From contig NZ_BAABRO010000011.1 of the NCBI RefSeq assembly GCF_039545035.1, positions 186,001-250,000 of the forward strand: a stretch of 64,000 bases of DNA, in the 5' to 3' direction. The notes below the pieces were generated by a model. It did not search any database. It was not told the origin of the DNA and saw only the letters and a list, made by a program, of their open reading frames with translations. Each line of letters begins with the position of its first letter. Positions within the stretch are counted from its first letter, which is position 1. Below are positions 1 through 7,061 of this stretch, piece by piece. A program made the translations under genes and the position numbers. The stretch is from Novipirellula caenicola. GTDB lineage: Bacteria; Planctomycetota; Planctomycetia; Pirellulales; Pirellulaceae.

Positions 1-27
1 AGGGCGGTGTCGTAAAAAACTTCCGTT
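1..27 (+). repeat. attC site, family I, 3' part only
   Basis: Right end of an integron attC cut by the window start. It ends with the family I 3' arm (gcggtgtcgtaaaaaactt) and the GTT core at 25-27. Everything left of it, including attI and the integrase gene expected upstream of a + oriented array, lies outside the window. Confidence 0.85.
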
Positions 28-48
28 GTCGGGCACTAGTCATTCGTG

Positions 49-309
49 ATGCCAGCCGTTCTCACACTGATTGCCATTGGGTTGTTTGTCGCGGGCGTGC
101 GATCACTTGCTTCGCTCAAACGCATCGCCGAGCCAACAGACACTGAACGCTCTGACCCGTTCTTTACCTCGGTCACATTACTTTTTTCGACCGCTAACCG
201 GAGTGACGAGTTTAAACTGGTGCAGCGGCGCACGATCTGGCTGTTCTGCGGTTCCATACTCTTGCTGTACATTGCACGGGTCGCATTCTTGCAGTCCGCT
301 TCAATCTGA
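49..309 (+). CDS. small two-helix membrane protein (cassette 1)
   Basis: Unrecognised protein of 86 aa in the first whole cassette (25-505). It has a hydrophobic helix at about residues 2-20 and a second at about 63-81, with a polar 40-residue segment between them that would form a loop. ATG at 49 is used; an in-frame GTG at 46 is directly adjacent. No Shine-Dalgarno is visible, as for most cassettes here. The stop TGA is followed by about 60 nt before the attC. Function unknown; inner-membrane location is inferred from the helices. Confidence 0.6.
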   Translation: MPAVLTLIAIGLFVAGVRSLASLKRIAEPTDTERSDPFFTSVTLLFSTANRSDEFKLVQRRTIWLFCGSILLLYIARVAFLQSASI

Positions 310-369
310 TGCGGTTGCTGGTGTATTAACACGCCTTGCGCGATGGCGGCGGTTTATCTCGCTTCAAGT

Positions 370-505
370 GCCCGACAACATGGTTTTTAAGCAAGGGCCT
401 TCGGCACACCTTGGCTCTTTGGCAACGGGCCTTGGCCTTGGTACAATTTCCTCAGTTCCGACATCGTTCGCTTCGTTTAGGGCGGTGTCGTAAAAACCTT
501 CCGTT
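370..505 (+). repeat. attC1, family I, with embedded promoter
   Basis: The 5' end GCCCGACAAC (370-379) is the exact reverse complement of the first ten bases of its cassette (25-34). The terminal stem pairs GGTTTTTA near the 5' end with TAAAAACC before the GTT core at 503-505. Inside lie TTGGCA (419-424), a 17 nt spacer and TACAAT (442-447), a good sigma70-like promoter facing cassette 2. Confidence 0.9.
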
Positions 506-522
506 GGGCGGCCTACCGTACT

Positions 523-858
523 GTGACCTTCCCGCTCCAAGACCTGATCGTTACATCCGGTTGGGCCGTCGGCTACCATCAATTTCATGCTGTCGATCCG
601 ACGCCTGAGCTCTTTGCTGACAATCTCTCATTGTGGTTCAAACAGGACATGTACCAAGCGCGCCACCAGCGCTACGATCGGTTGGTTGACCTCGGCTGGA
701 CGCCGGAAGGCGATTGGGACAACGGCGCATTCAAACTCGTTCTGTACGCTGGCGACTTTCATGGCGAATTATTGCATGAAATTCGCACGAAAGACCGCGA
801 GCAAGTGGTTGCGGCCATGAATGACTGGTTTCACGCTGTTTCAGATGGACAGCTTTAA
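523..858 (+). CDS. hypothetical cassette protein (cassette 2)
   Basis: Soluble, aromatic-rich protein of 111 aa, unrecognised. It starts with GTG at 523, 18 nt after the attC1 core; no earlier start lies inside the cassette. No signal peptide or membrane helix is seen. The C-terminal third alternates hydrophobic and acidic residues (DFHGELLHEI, then a helix VVAAMNDWF), suggesting a compact alpha/beta fold. The promoter inside attC1 lies about 75 nt upstream and could drive it. No function is proposed. Confidence 0.65.
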   Translation: MTFPLQDLIVTSGWAVGYHQFHAVDPTPELFADNLSLWFKQDMYQARHQRYDRLVDLGWTPEGDWDNGAFKLVLYAGDFHGELLHEIRTKDREQVVAAMNDWFHAVSDGQL

Positions 859-868
859 CGCGTCCCCC

Positions 869-1008
869 GGTCGCACAACATGGTTTTTACGCTGAGGCCC
901 TCCGGGCACACCTTCGCTCTTTGACAACGGGCCATGGCCTTGGTTCAATCTCTCGCACTTCAGACGTCGTTCGCTTCGTCCAGGGCGGTGTCGTAAAAAC
1001 CTTCCGTT
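869..1008 (+). repeat. attC2, family I, with embedded promoter
   Basis: The 5' end GGTCGCACAAC (869-879) matches the reverse complement of the cassette 2 start (503-513) at 9 of 11 positions. Stem GGTTTTTACG pairs with CGTAAAAACC before GTT at 1006-1008. The embedded -35 is the exact consensus TTGACA (921-926), with a 17 nt spacer and TTCAAT (944-949). Confidence 0.9.
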
Positions 1009-1019
1009 GGTTGCTCTCA

Positions 1020-1568
1020 GTGTCTCGTCCTCAAACGGTTAACTCGTCAATTATCAGCGTGACCGCGCTTGCGATTGCCGTTTGCGTATTATTCCTTTCT
1101 TCCTGCTCGACCGAGGATCCAAACGTGACTCCTGATCCAAAGCTATCCAAACACGAGATCATGCGTCTTGCTGAAGACGTTGAGGCTGGGCGTCGTGACG
1201 AGAGCGAACTAGCCGAGCACGGGGTCAAGGCTGGTGAGTGGGTCGAAATCGACAAAGAAGAGTTGCTCAGACAGGTCGAGAATCAAGACGATCAAGTCTT
1301 CATCGTTCTCTACCGTGACGACTTTCCCTACGATGATCGATCAGAAGTCGAGGACGCGTTAGTGGATGCCCTGTCAAGAGACGGGGTTGGTGAATGGACC
1401 GGTGCTGGCACGGGGCTTGGCGAGCGGCCTTACTTCGACATCAGTTTTACGATCACTGATCCCGATAAGGCACTCGCCATCATTCGGTCAGTGCTTCGTG
1501 CAAAAAGAGTCGGCAAATCGACGGAGATTCGACTAGGTGACGGTACGTACTCCGTATACGACGAGTAG
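1020..1568 (+). CDS. predicted lipoprotein (cassette 3)
   Basis: Protein of 182 aa with an N-terminal hydrophobic stretch (residues about 9-26) ending in the lipobox LSSC, Cys29, followed by a polar linker (STEDPN). This predicts signal peptidase II processing and membrane anchoring. The open frame extends upstream into attC2, but those residues are attC sequence, so GTG at 1020 (or TTG at 1011) is chosen as the start inside the cassette. The body is acidic and ends in a mixed alpha/beta segment (YFDISFTITDPDKALAII). Function unknown; an immunity-protein role is only a guess and is not assigned. Confidence 0.65.
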   Translation: MSRPQTVNSSIISVTALAIAVCVLFLSSCSTEDPNVTPDPKLSKHEIMRLAEDVEAGRRDESELAEHGVKAGEWVEIDKEELLRQVENQDDQVFIVLYRDDFPYDDRSEVEDALVDALSRDGVGEWTGAGTGLGERPYFDISFTITDPDKALAIIRSVLRAKRVGKSTEIRLGDGTYSVYDE

Positions 1569-1579
1569 GTAACCGTGCC

Positions 1580-1717
1580 AACAACCAACACAGATTGTCT
1601 GCATGGTCGCTGCGCGATCGCCGCTTATCAATTCAAACGCTGTCCGATTTGCTACAATCATTCGTAGTTCAGCGCCGTTCGCTTCGGTGGCGTGCGGCGA
1701 CAGACAATCTTCCCGTT
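1580..1717 (+). repeat. attC3, diverged site with covarying stem
   Basis: The stem is AGATTGTCTG near the 5' end and CAGACAATCT before GTT (1715-1717). It differs completely from the family I stem yet stays perfectly paired, which argues for selection on folding. The 5' end ACAACCAAC (1581-1589) matches the reverse complement of the cassette 3 start at 8 of 9 positions. TACAAT at 1653-1658 is retained, but no good -35 is seen. Confidence 0.85.
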
Positions 1718-1739
1718 GTGTGCCACAGGTTCATCGTTT

Positions 1740-2345
1740 ATGAATACGTTCGACGATCTTGGGATGCCCTTTCCACTCTTTCTCGCTCCTGTCGCTCACG
1801 CGGCGGTTGACGACGCGGGTTCTTGCGAGATGTGTGGACGACCTGCATCAGTTCGTTTTTCCGGTGCGTGCTACAAATGCTTTCGTAATGGTGGCGTCGA
1901 ACACACTGTTGATACCGAATTTGGAATGGTTCGCGTTGAAGACGCGCAAAAAGGCCTCACACACGGAATTCCACTCAGCGATCCGTCAATCCTCAGTGAC
2001 TACGAGTTGATTCCTCATCCAGTCGATCCGAAGTTCCCAGAAGAAACGTGGTTTCACGTTCGCATTGAGACCGAGTTCCTTCTTGAACTGGTGCGAACGC
2101 CGACATATCTAGCATGGCAAGGAGAACACTGGCAATTCTGCTGTAGACGCCCGTGTGTGTTTCTGGGCAGGCTTCCAGCGACTGCGGTCTCCCCTGCAGC
2201 CGAATCGCCAAGTGCCCACATCGCCGCGTGGTTCAGGTGTCCCGATTGGTCTTCTGTCGCTCACCATGACTACGGCTCATTGACTTACTATGGATTTCGA
2301 TGTGCCGAATGTAATGCGTTCCGATACCATGAAGACACGGACTAA
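1740..2345 (+). CDS. CbrC-family protein (cassette 4)
   Basis: Protein of 201 aa recognised as CbrC family (UPF0167). Key features are two N-terminal Cys pairs (C29/C32 and C44/C47), likely a zinc site, and the characteristic segment RTPTYLAWQGEHW followed by a Cys-containing stretch and FLGRL. E. coli CbrC is linked to colicin E2 tolerance; the biochemical role of the family is not established. The start is ATG 1740, 25 nt after the attC3 core; upstream in-frame codons lie in attC3. The C-terminus has a further CAEC pair. Confidence is high for the family and low for function. Confidence 0.75.
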   Translation: MNTFDDLGMPFPLFLAPVAHAAVDDAGSCEMCGRPASVRFSGACYKCFRNGGVEHTVDTEFGMVRVEDAQKGLTHGIPLSDPSILSDYELIPHPVDPKFPEETWFHVRIETEFLLELVRTPTYLAWQGEHWQFCCRRPCVFLGRLPATAVSPAAESPSAHIAAWFRCPDWSSVAHHDYGSLTYYGFRCAECNAFRYHEDTD

Positions 2346-2355
2346 GCACGGCCAA

Positions 2356-2507
2356 GTGGCACACAACAATGTGTGGCCGCTGAGTTGCGGCATCCATGCC
2401 GCAAACGCCTTCTTTCTTCATTCCGCGCGGGCTCTCGTCGTATAATCTTCTCGTTGGCCAACGTTTTTTCGCTTCGATCAGGGGCGGCGTCGGCCACACA
2501 ACCCGTT
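2356..2507 (+). repeat. attC4, family II
   Basis: The 5' end GTGGCACACAAC (2356-2367) is the exact 12-base reverse complement of the cassette 4 start (1715-1726). Stem GTGTGGCCG (2371-2379) pairs with CGGCCACAC (2491-2499); the GTT core is 2505-2507. A consensus -10 TATAAT lies at 2441-2446 without a convincing -35. Confidence 0.92.
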
Positions 2508-2527
2508 GTCCGCAGCAGTCGATCGAA

Positions 2528-2923
2528 ATGGCAATTTTAACTCACTTCGGCGACCCGAAACTTATGAGCGTCGCTGAGACGTTCTGTGAAAATTCACGCC
2601 GTATCAAGCAATACTCGCATTGGACGATCACGCGATCGCTTGTTGATCATGACGGTGAATGGCTACTCGCGGCGGCAGATTCTTTCGGCGGACACCTCTA
2701 CGTAACTCTATGGGCCGATGGTGCGCTTCTGTTTCGCATGATGGTTGGTTACGCCAACGACCAATGGGACTGGGAATTGCGTTTCCATGGCAATCATACC
2801 GCATTCACTCCGTCCCAAATTCTCGATCGGTTTATTGCGACGATGACTGTCCCCCGCGCAGAACTCATGGAACTCTGGAGCGATGTCTCGCCGCACGTGG
2901 AGTACGGCCGAACTCGCAAGTAG
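2528..2923 (+). CDS. hypothetical cassette protein (cassette 5)
   Basis: Protein of 131 aa from ATG 2528, the first start inside the cassette. It is soluble with no signal peptide. The middle (DGEWLLAAADSFGGHLYVTLWADG) reads as alternating beta strands, and the end carries a helix (TPSQILDRFIATM). It belongs to no family I can name. It lies 21 nt after the attC4 core and ends immediately before attC5, the typical compact cassette layout. Confidence 0.65.
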   Translation: MAILTHFGDPKLMSVAETFCENSRRIKQYSHWTITRSLVDHDGEWLLAAADSFGGHLYVTLWADGALLFRMMVGYANDQWDWELRFHGNHTAFTPSQILDRFIATMTVPRAELMELWSDVSPHVEYGRTRK

Positions 2924-3060
2924 CGGCAAACAACATGGTTTTTACGCTAGGCCTTCGGCACACCTTCCTTGGTTGGTCACGCGAGCTGGCCTTGGTAAAA
3001 TTTCCGACAGTTCAGGCAACGCTCGCTTCGTTTAGGGCGGTTTCGTAAAACCCTTCCGTT
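2924..3060 (+). repeat. attC5, family I, with embedded promoter
   Basis: Family I stem GGTTTTTACG with CGTAAAACCC before GTT (3058-3060). Embedded TTGGTC (2973-2978), 17 nt spacer, TAAAAT (2996-3001). The site is almost identical to attC12 at 6877-7013. Confidence 0.88.
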
Positions 3061-3075
3061 GTGCGACCTCATCCA

Positions 3076-3399
3076 ATGAGATTCTTCGTCGATTCAATCA
3101 ATGAGTCATCGCTGATACTCGGACGCAACGAGAATACCGACATACCTGTCGGTTCCGTTTTCACATTGATTGGGAAGACCCGGCTGAATGACCGGACGAC
3201 GTGGACATCGACGGACCTTGGTGCTGTGGCTACCGTTTCTCTTACGCTCGTAATCGTTCATTGGTATCAACGCGAAATTGACAATGTTCCGGGCGGCCAC
3301 ACCGCCGGTCTCGCTGTCAGCGGTACGGGCCTTGATCTGCTTTCTGAGCACCTCGACCGTCTTGCTGATGACGAATCCCTGTATTTGGCCGCAGCGTAG
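3076..3399 (+). CDS. hypothetical small beta-rich protein (cassette 6)
   Basis: Protein of 107 aa from ATG 3076 (GTG 3061 is an in-frame alternative directly at the core). It begins with a beta-rich segment (GRNENTDIPVGSVFTLIG), continues with a run of valines and threonines, and then a glycine turn (VPGGHTAGLAVSGTGLDLL). The spacing is reminiscent of an EF-Tu domain 2-like barrel, a weak impression rather than an assignment. No signal peptide. The cassette start and attC6 5' end are perfectly complementary, so gene and attC belong together. Confidence 0.65.
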   Translation: MRFFVDSINESSLILGRNENTDIPVGSVFTLIGKTRLNDRTTWTSTDLGAVATVSLTLVIVHWYQREIDNVPGGHTAGLAVSGTGLDLLSEHLDRLADDESLYLAAA

Positions 3400-3405
3400 T
3401 GCAAC

Positions 3406-3544
3406 GGTCGCACAACATGTTTTTTACGCTGAGGCCTTCGGGCACACCTTCCAACTTTGCCAACGCGGGCTGGCATTCGTACAATCTCTCGTAGTTCAGA
3501 CATCACTTGCTTCGTTTAGGGCGGTGTCGTAAAAATCTTCCGTA
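3406..3544 (+). repeat. attC6, family I, core changed to GTA
   Basis: GGTCGCACAAC (3406-3416) is the exact reverse complement of the cassette 6 start. The embedded promoter is TTGCCA (3457-3462), 17 nt, TACAAT (3480-3485). The 3' core reads GTA (3542-3544) instead of GTT, altering the integrase cleavage triplet. Confidence 0.85.
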
Positions 3545-3557
3545 GTACGACCTAGCG

Positions 3558-3851
3558 ATGATTGAATTCCTGATCCTCCGCGATGATGGGCAATGGTTCG
3601 ACTTCCACTACGACCAGATTCCCGAGATGCTGCATCCGTCGACCTTTGACTTCTCGGTAGTGGACGGGTGGGGCACGCATCGCATCCGCATCGGTGACAC
3701 CGATATCTCGTTCTCGGACGAAGATCCCGGCTTTCAGGTGTGCTTCGAGGGCGACGGCATTGACGAGGATACCGCTGCCAGAATCGTCGCTGAGGTTGCC
3801 GCCAACATTACATCAGTCACGGGGCAATCCCATCGTATAGTCGCCCTGTAG
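3558..3851 (+). CDS. hypothetical acidic cassette protein (cassette 7)
   Basis: Protein of 97 aa from ATG 3558, 13 nt after the core. It is strongly acidic, beta-rich (FLILRDDGQWFDF, then GTHRIRIGDTDISF), with a final amphipathic helix (DEDTAARIVAEVAANI). The family was not recognised. The acidic, compact form is common among immunity and antitoxin-like cassette products, but nothing here proves that role. Confidence 0.65.
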   Translation: MIEFLILRDDGQWFDFHYDQIPEMLHPSTFDFSVVDGWGTHRIRIGDTDISFSDEDPGFQVCFEGDGIDEDTAARIVAEVAANITSVTGQSHRIVAL

Positions 3852-3859
3852 CGCAACCG

Positions 3860-3999
3860 GGCCGTACAACATGGTTTTTACGCCGAGGCCCTTCGGGCAC
3901 GACTTGGCTCTTTGGCAACGGGCCATGGCATTGGTACAATCTCTCGTAGTTCACACGTCGCTCGCTTCGTTTAGGGCGGTGTCGTAAAACCCTTCCGTT
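3860..3999 (+). repeat. attC7, family I, with embedded promoter
   Basis: GGCCGTACAAC (3860-3870) pairs with the cassette 7 start at 9 of 11 positions. Embedded TTGGCA (3912-3917), 17 nt, TACAAT (3935-3940). GTT core 3997-3999. Confidence 0.9.
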
Positions 4000-4047
4000 G
4001 TGTCACCTATGCCCATCGGTTTGTTCGTCCTATCACCACTTCCTGAC

Positions 4048-4508
4048 GGACGCACAACTTCTTACGGCTTGGGGTCAGCCAGGGACAAGCTTGATCCCAA
4101 AGCCAATGTTCAAGGCAAGCCGCATCGCGGCGCGAGGTGGTTGGATTGTTAAAGCGACGTCGTGTGGCATTACGAAACGCTAGTGGGAGTGCAGCACGAT
4201 GTATCGCAGTGCCATGGATGGCGTGTGGCATTCAGAAGGAATACAGGAAAATGGGTGACAGGAAAATGAAGATGCTGCATATTGGGGCTGCCCATTTTTC
4301 TGTCCCTCATCTTCCTGTAAATTCAGCTTTGCTTGATTGATCAATGAAGCGATGCTTCGCGATGTCAATTCCTACACACTGAACTTATTAACAACCCACA
4401 ATACCTTGCCAGCAACAATGGAATAGAATCGGGGTAATCAAACGCGAGCCTTCAAACGTAGAGTCTCGCCTCTGTCAAGTACAACACCGCGTCGTACATA
4501 ACTCCGTT
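4048..4508 (+). repeat. attC8, family III long site (gene-less cassette 8)
   Basis: This 461 nt element makes up nearly the whole of cassette 8 (3997-4508), which has only about 50 nt before it and no convincing gene. The 5' end GGACGCACAAC agrees with the cassette start at 8 of 11 positions; the 3' end is CCGTTAGGC with the textbook core GTTAGGC. Inside are a hairpin around CTTGGGGTCAGC/GCTTGATCCCAA, a GC hairpin near 4127, the 76 nt palindrome at 4243-4318 and a conserved 3' third. A near-identical copy lies at 7062-7521. Confidence 0.7.
4243..4318. repeat. 76 nt palindrome inside a family III attC
   Basis: Arms of about 26 nt (ACAGGAAAATGGGTGACAGG onward, and its near reverse complement ending in CTTCCTGT) around a loop. 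The same palindrome recurs at 7257-7332, 10131-10208 and 11830-11906, always at the same relative place in family III sites. It resembles a MITE or REP-like hairpin but could be the apical stem of the attC. Confidence 0.75.
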
Positions 4509-4515
4509 AGGCGTC

Positions 4516-4814
4516 CTATATGTTTCGCATGTCACGACTGCCGTGAATGACGCGAGACACCTCGATGCCGCGTTCGGTCGCGCGGAAGAAGATCACGTAA
4601 TTGCCGACGCTGAATGAACGGGCCCCTGGCGCTCCAATGGCACTCCAAATCCTGGCCGCAATTCGCCCATTTCAGGCTGGGTCGCAATCGTTTCGCACGT
4701 CTCCCGAATCTTGCGTAACCATTCACGTGCCGCCTCCGGCTTGTCCCTCGCAATAGATTCAACAATGCCGAATAAGTCGTCGTCTGCCTCCGGTGCATAG
4801 ATGACGTTCGCCAT
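4516..4814 (-). pseudogene. parE: ParE/RelE-type toxin, frameshifted (cassette 9)
   Basis: Reverse-oriented toxin of a type II toxin-antitoxin pair. Frame one gives the N-terminal part (MANVIYAPEADDDL through ELRPGFGVPLERQG). The typical C-terminal part (VGNYVIFFRATERGIEVSRV, then IHGSRDMRNI) continues in another frame and stops at 4516-4518. The break lies in a GGGGCCC run near 4620-4628 and needs one missing base to be restored. The gene is therefore broken here unless the base is a sequencing error or slippage occurs. The start overlaps the antitoxin stop by one base. The 3' end sits 8 nt from the attC core, so the pair fills the cassette. Confidence 0.8.
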
Positions 4815-5056
4815 TAGCCTTTACCGTTCTCAATTTCTCGAATACGCTCTTCCGCACGTCGGTAGACATCTTCGGCCGGAATACCTTTCCCGGCGTCCAA
4901 CTGATCGAATCCCTTTCGTACTTCAGCGTGAAGCGTTTCCCTTGCCTGCAACAAACGCAACCCTTCCGCAAGTACATCGGATTCGTTCAGGAATCTCTTT
5001 TCGGAGACCATTCGTTGAACAAAGGGGACTAAATCGCTTGGGATCTCTGCTGTCAT
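4814..5056 (-). CDS. parD: ParD-like antitoxin (cassette 9)
   Basis: Protein of 80 aa, antitoxin partner of the adjacent ParE-type toxin. The N-terminal ribbon-helix-helix region would bind the operator. The C-terminal toxin-binding tail (LHAEVRKGFDQLDAGKGI, then AEDVYRRAEERI) follows the usual ParD pattern. ATG 5056 is chosen because upstream in-frame codons run into attC9. Antitoxin precedes toxin with a one-base stop/start overlap, implying coupled translation and autoregulation. Opposite orientation to the array means the pair must use its own promoter, as is usual for toxin-antitoxin cassettes in chromosomal integrons. Confidence 0.85.
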   Translation of the reverse strand: MTAEIPSDLVPFVQRMVSEKRFLNESDVLAEGLRLLQARETLHAEVRKGFDQLDAGKGIPAEDVYRRAEERIREIENGKG

Positions 5057-5092
5057 GACTATCTCAATTTTGACTGGCTCGGCAGCGATGTT

Positions 5093-5231
5093 GGTCGTAG
5101 AACATTGTTTTTGTGTAAGGCCCCTTCGGGGACATCTTCGGCGTGGTTTTGGCCGCGGCTCCATTATACAATCAAATCAGATTCAGAACATCTTCGCTTC
5201 AGTTGCGGCGATGTCGTAAAAACCTTCCGTT
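5093..5231 (+). repeat. attC9, diverged family I
   Basis: Follows the reverse-oriented toxin-antitoxin pair. 5' arm AACATTGTTTTTGTG and 3' arm CGTAAAAACC before GTT (5229-5231). ACAAT is retained at 5168-5172 but the -35 is out of register. The match to the cassette 9 start is 7 of 11. Confidence 0.8.
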
Positions 5232-5249
5232 GGCCGCTCGAAATTGGCA

Positions 5250-5696
5250 ATGACTCACCACGAACTGCCCGCTGATTTGCTCACGTTTCTTTCGGGTGAT
5301 CACCATCTCGATTACGATTCGTCCGATTGCGAGATCGGGCGTTTCTCGTTCCATCGTCTAGCCGATGTCCGCACGATCGAACTTCTACTCAGCACGCACG
5401 GCGACGACTGGATCGCTGACGATCCGCACAATGGCGAGGGCCATTACATTGTGGATGCTTTCGATTTGCTTGCTGACTGCGATGGCTATGATCCAGAAGG
5501 CCTATTCGTTTTTGTGCCGAAACTGGCCACCTATGCTTCATTCGACTGTGATCACGAATCTCTCGTGATGTATCCCAATCTAAGTTGGGCGCAATTTGCG
5601 GCCGATCCGGTCCGCTACATCAACGCCGCTTGGGGACCGGATCCTGACATTGCTGTTGCGGTCAATCCCATTGGGCAATTTCCACATCGCCCGTAG
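5250..5696 (+). CDS. hypothetical cassette protein (cassette 10)
   Basis: Acidic soluble protein of 148 aa from ATG 5250 (TTG 5244 also in frame). Aromatic and aspartate-rich, with DYDSSDCEIGRFSFHRL near the start and a C-terminal WAQFAADPVRYINAAWG segment that looks like a terminal helix. It is not assigned to a family. No membrane segment. It ends two bases before the attC10 complementary arm. Confidence 0.65.
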   Translation: MTHHELPADLLTFLSGDHHLDYDSSDCEIGRFSFHRLADVRTIELLLSTHGDDWIADDPHNGEGHYIVDAFDLLADCDGYDPEGLFVFVPKLATYASFDCDHESLVMYPNLSWAQFAADPVRYINAAWGPDPDIAVAVNPIGQFPHRP

Positions 5697-5698
5697 CG

Positions 5699-5846
5699 GC
5701 GGCCAACACTGTGTGGCCGCTGAGTTGCGGCATCCATGCCGCAAACGCCTTCCTTCTTCATTCCACGCGGGCTCTCGTTGTATAATCGTCCCGATGGCCA
5801 ACGTCTTTCGCTTCGATCGGGGGCGGCGTCGGCCACACAACCCGTT
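5699..5846 (+). repeat. attC10, family II
   Basis: GCGGCCAAC (5699-5707) is the exact reverse complement of the cassette 10 start (5229-5237). Stem GTGTGGCCG/CGGCCACAC; -10 TATAAT at 5781-5786; GTT 5844-5846. Confidence 0.92.
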
Positions 5847-5867
5847 GTCGGACCTAGGTCAACGATC

Positions 5868-6296
5868 GTGCCGACCGTGTACCAGCAAATCCTAGCACTT
5901 CTCGCCGATCCACACTTCCACGACGACTTTGTGGATGACGATCTCAGCGATGCCGTCGCGTCCCTTGCGTCCGATGTGGGGTGGCAGCCGGTCCTGAACG
6001 CGATGCTAGATGTTCTCCGTGACAGTTCGCTCACAAGACACTGGTACGATGTTGTTGCATGCCTGTTCGCTTGTGATTGCCACACACTTCCATTGCCCTG
6101 CGATCGCTCGTATATCACCGCGTTGCTCTATGACTGTTTACGGATTTGCCCTGATCTTGGGATCGACGGACGTAACCCCGATGACACTGACAATCTTGTC
6201 TGGAGTATCGTTCACAATCTCAAGGGCGTGAGCTACATGTCTGACTACGATCCAAAGACCGATGCCGAAGTTCTCCAGCATCAAATCGTTCGGTGA
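5868..6296 (+). CDS. hypothetical helical cassette protein (cassette 11)
   Basis: Protein of 142 aa, starting at GTG 5868 (GTG 5877 is possible; the ATG further upstream lies inside attC10). Mostly helical, with repeated leucine-rich segments (YQQILALLADPHF, LNAMLDVLRDSS, YITALLYDCLRI) suggesting a small all-alpha fold of the ARM/HEAT type. It contains several Cys. Family not recognised. Confidence 0.62.
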   Translation: MPTVYQQILALLADPHFHDDFVDDDLSDAVASLASDVGWQPVLNAMLDVLRDSSLTRHWYDVVACLFACDCHTLPLPCDRSYITALLYDCLRICPDLGIDGRNPDDTDNLVWSIVHNLKGVSYMSDYDPKTDAEVLQHQIVR

Positions 6297-6302
6297 TGGT
6301 CC

Positions 6303-6453
6303 GGTCCGACAACAATGTGTGGCCGCTGAGTTGCGGCATCCATGCCGTAAACGCCTTCCTTCTTCATTCCACGCGGGCGCTCGTTGTATAATCTTCTAGT
6401 CGGCCGACGTTTTTTCGCTTCGATCAGGGGCGGCGTCGGCCACACAACCCGTT
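6303..6453 (+). repeat. attC11, family II
   Basis: GGTCCGACAAC (6303-6313) is the exact reverse complement of the cassette 11 start (5844-5854). Stem GTGTGGCCG/CGGCCACAC; TATAAT at 6387-6392; core GTTGGGC, which fits GTTRRRY, at 6451. Confidence 0.92.
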
Positions 6454-6471
6454 GGGCGACCTAGCGAAATC

Positions 6472-6855
6472 GTGGAACCAGCGCAGCTAACACTTTCTGA
6501 TCGCATCGCTATCGCCGACGCCAGCTACGGGCGTGACTTTGGCTGGCACGTGCTTTCCGTACGCGACGAACCGTTGGCAACACTGACGGACCCGCAGTTC
6601 GCCGACATGTTCTGGACCGCCTACATTGTCACGCCACTGGACGGGCACGCGATCACACAAACCGAAGGTTTCTGGCATCCTGGCTGCCATCGCATTCGCA
6701 ATATCCTTTATCCAGACTTCGTTGTGGACACGTTCGGCCACTACGACGCCGAGACGAACCGTGCAGCTATCCGCTTTGACTACATCAAGCTTGATTTCAA
6801 ATGGACTGACATCCTTCGTGCTCCTCTGTGGTTCCTTCGGCACTGGTTCACATAG
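6472..6855 (+). CDS. hypothetical cassette protein (cassette 12)
   Basis: Protein of 127 aa starting with GTG 6472, 18 nt after the core; no other start precedes it inside the cassette. Rich in aromatic residues with three Trp-containing segments (GRDFGWHVLSV, MFWTAYIVTPL, APLWFLRHWF), suggesting a beta-rich globular domain. No signal peptide; the hydrophobic end is too short for a sure membrane helix. Function unknown. Confidence 0.65.
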   Translation: MEPAQLTLSDRIAIADASYGRDFGWHVLSVRDEPLATLTDPQFADMFWTAYIVTPLDGHAITQTEGFWHPGCHRIRNILYPDFVVDTFGHYDAETNRAAIRFDYIKLDFKWTDILRAPLWFLRHWFT

Positions 6856-6876
6856 AACATCAAACGCAGGCCGACC

Positions 6877-7013
6877 GGTCGCACAACATGTTTTTTACGC
6901 TAGGCCTTCGGCACACCTTCCTTGGTTGGTCACGCGAGCTGGCCTTGGTAAAATTTCCGATAGTTCAGGCAACGCTCGCTTCGTTTAGGGCGGTGTCGTA
7001 AAACCCTTCCGTT
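6877..7013 (+). repeat. attC12, family I, with embedded promoter
   Basis: GGTCGCACAAC (6877-6887) matches the reverse complement of the cassette 12 start at 10 of 11. Embedded TTGGTC (6926-6931), 17 nt, TAAAAT (6949-6954). Near-identical to attC5. Confidence 0.9.
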
Positions 7014-7061
7014 GTGTCACCTATGCCCATCGGTTTGTTCGTCCTATCACCACTTCCTGAC

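Noticed and set aside
3998-4183. 61-codon frame shared by the two gene-less cassettes (also 7012-7197)
   Set aside because: Starts with TTG on the attC core, runs through the attC arm, and its C-terminal end diverges more than the rest.
4048-4508. Family III element as a group II intron or retron
   Set aside because: No reverse transcriptase frame and no recognisable intron domain V; the ends are integron core sites.
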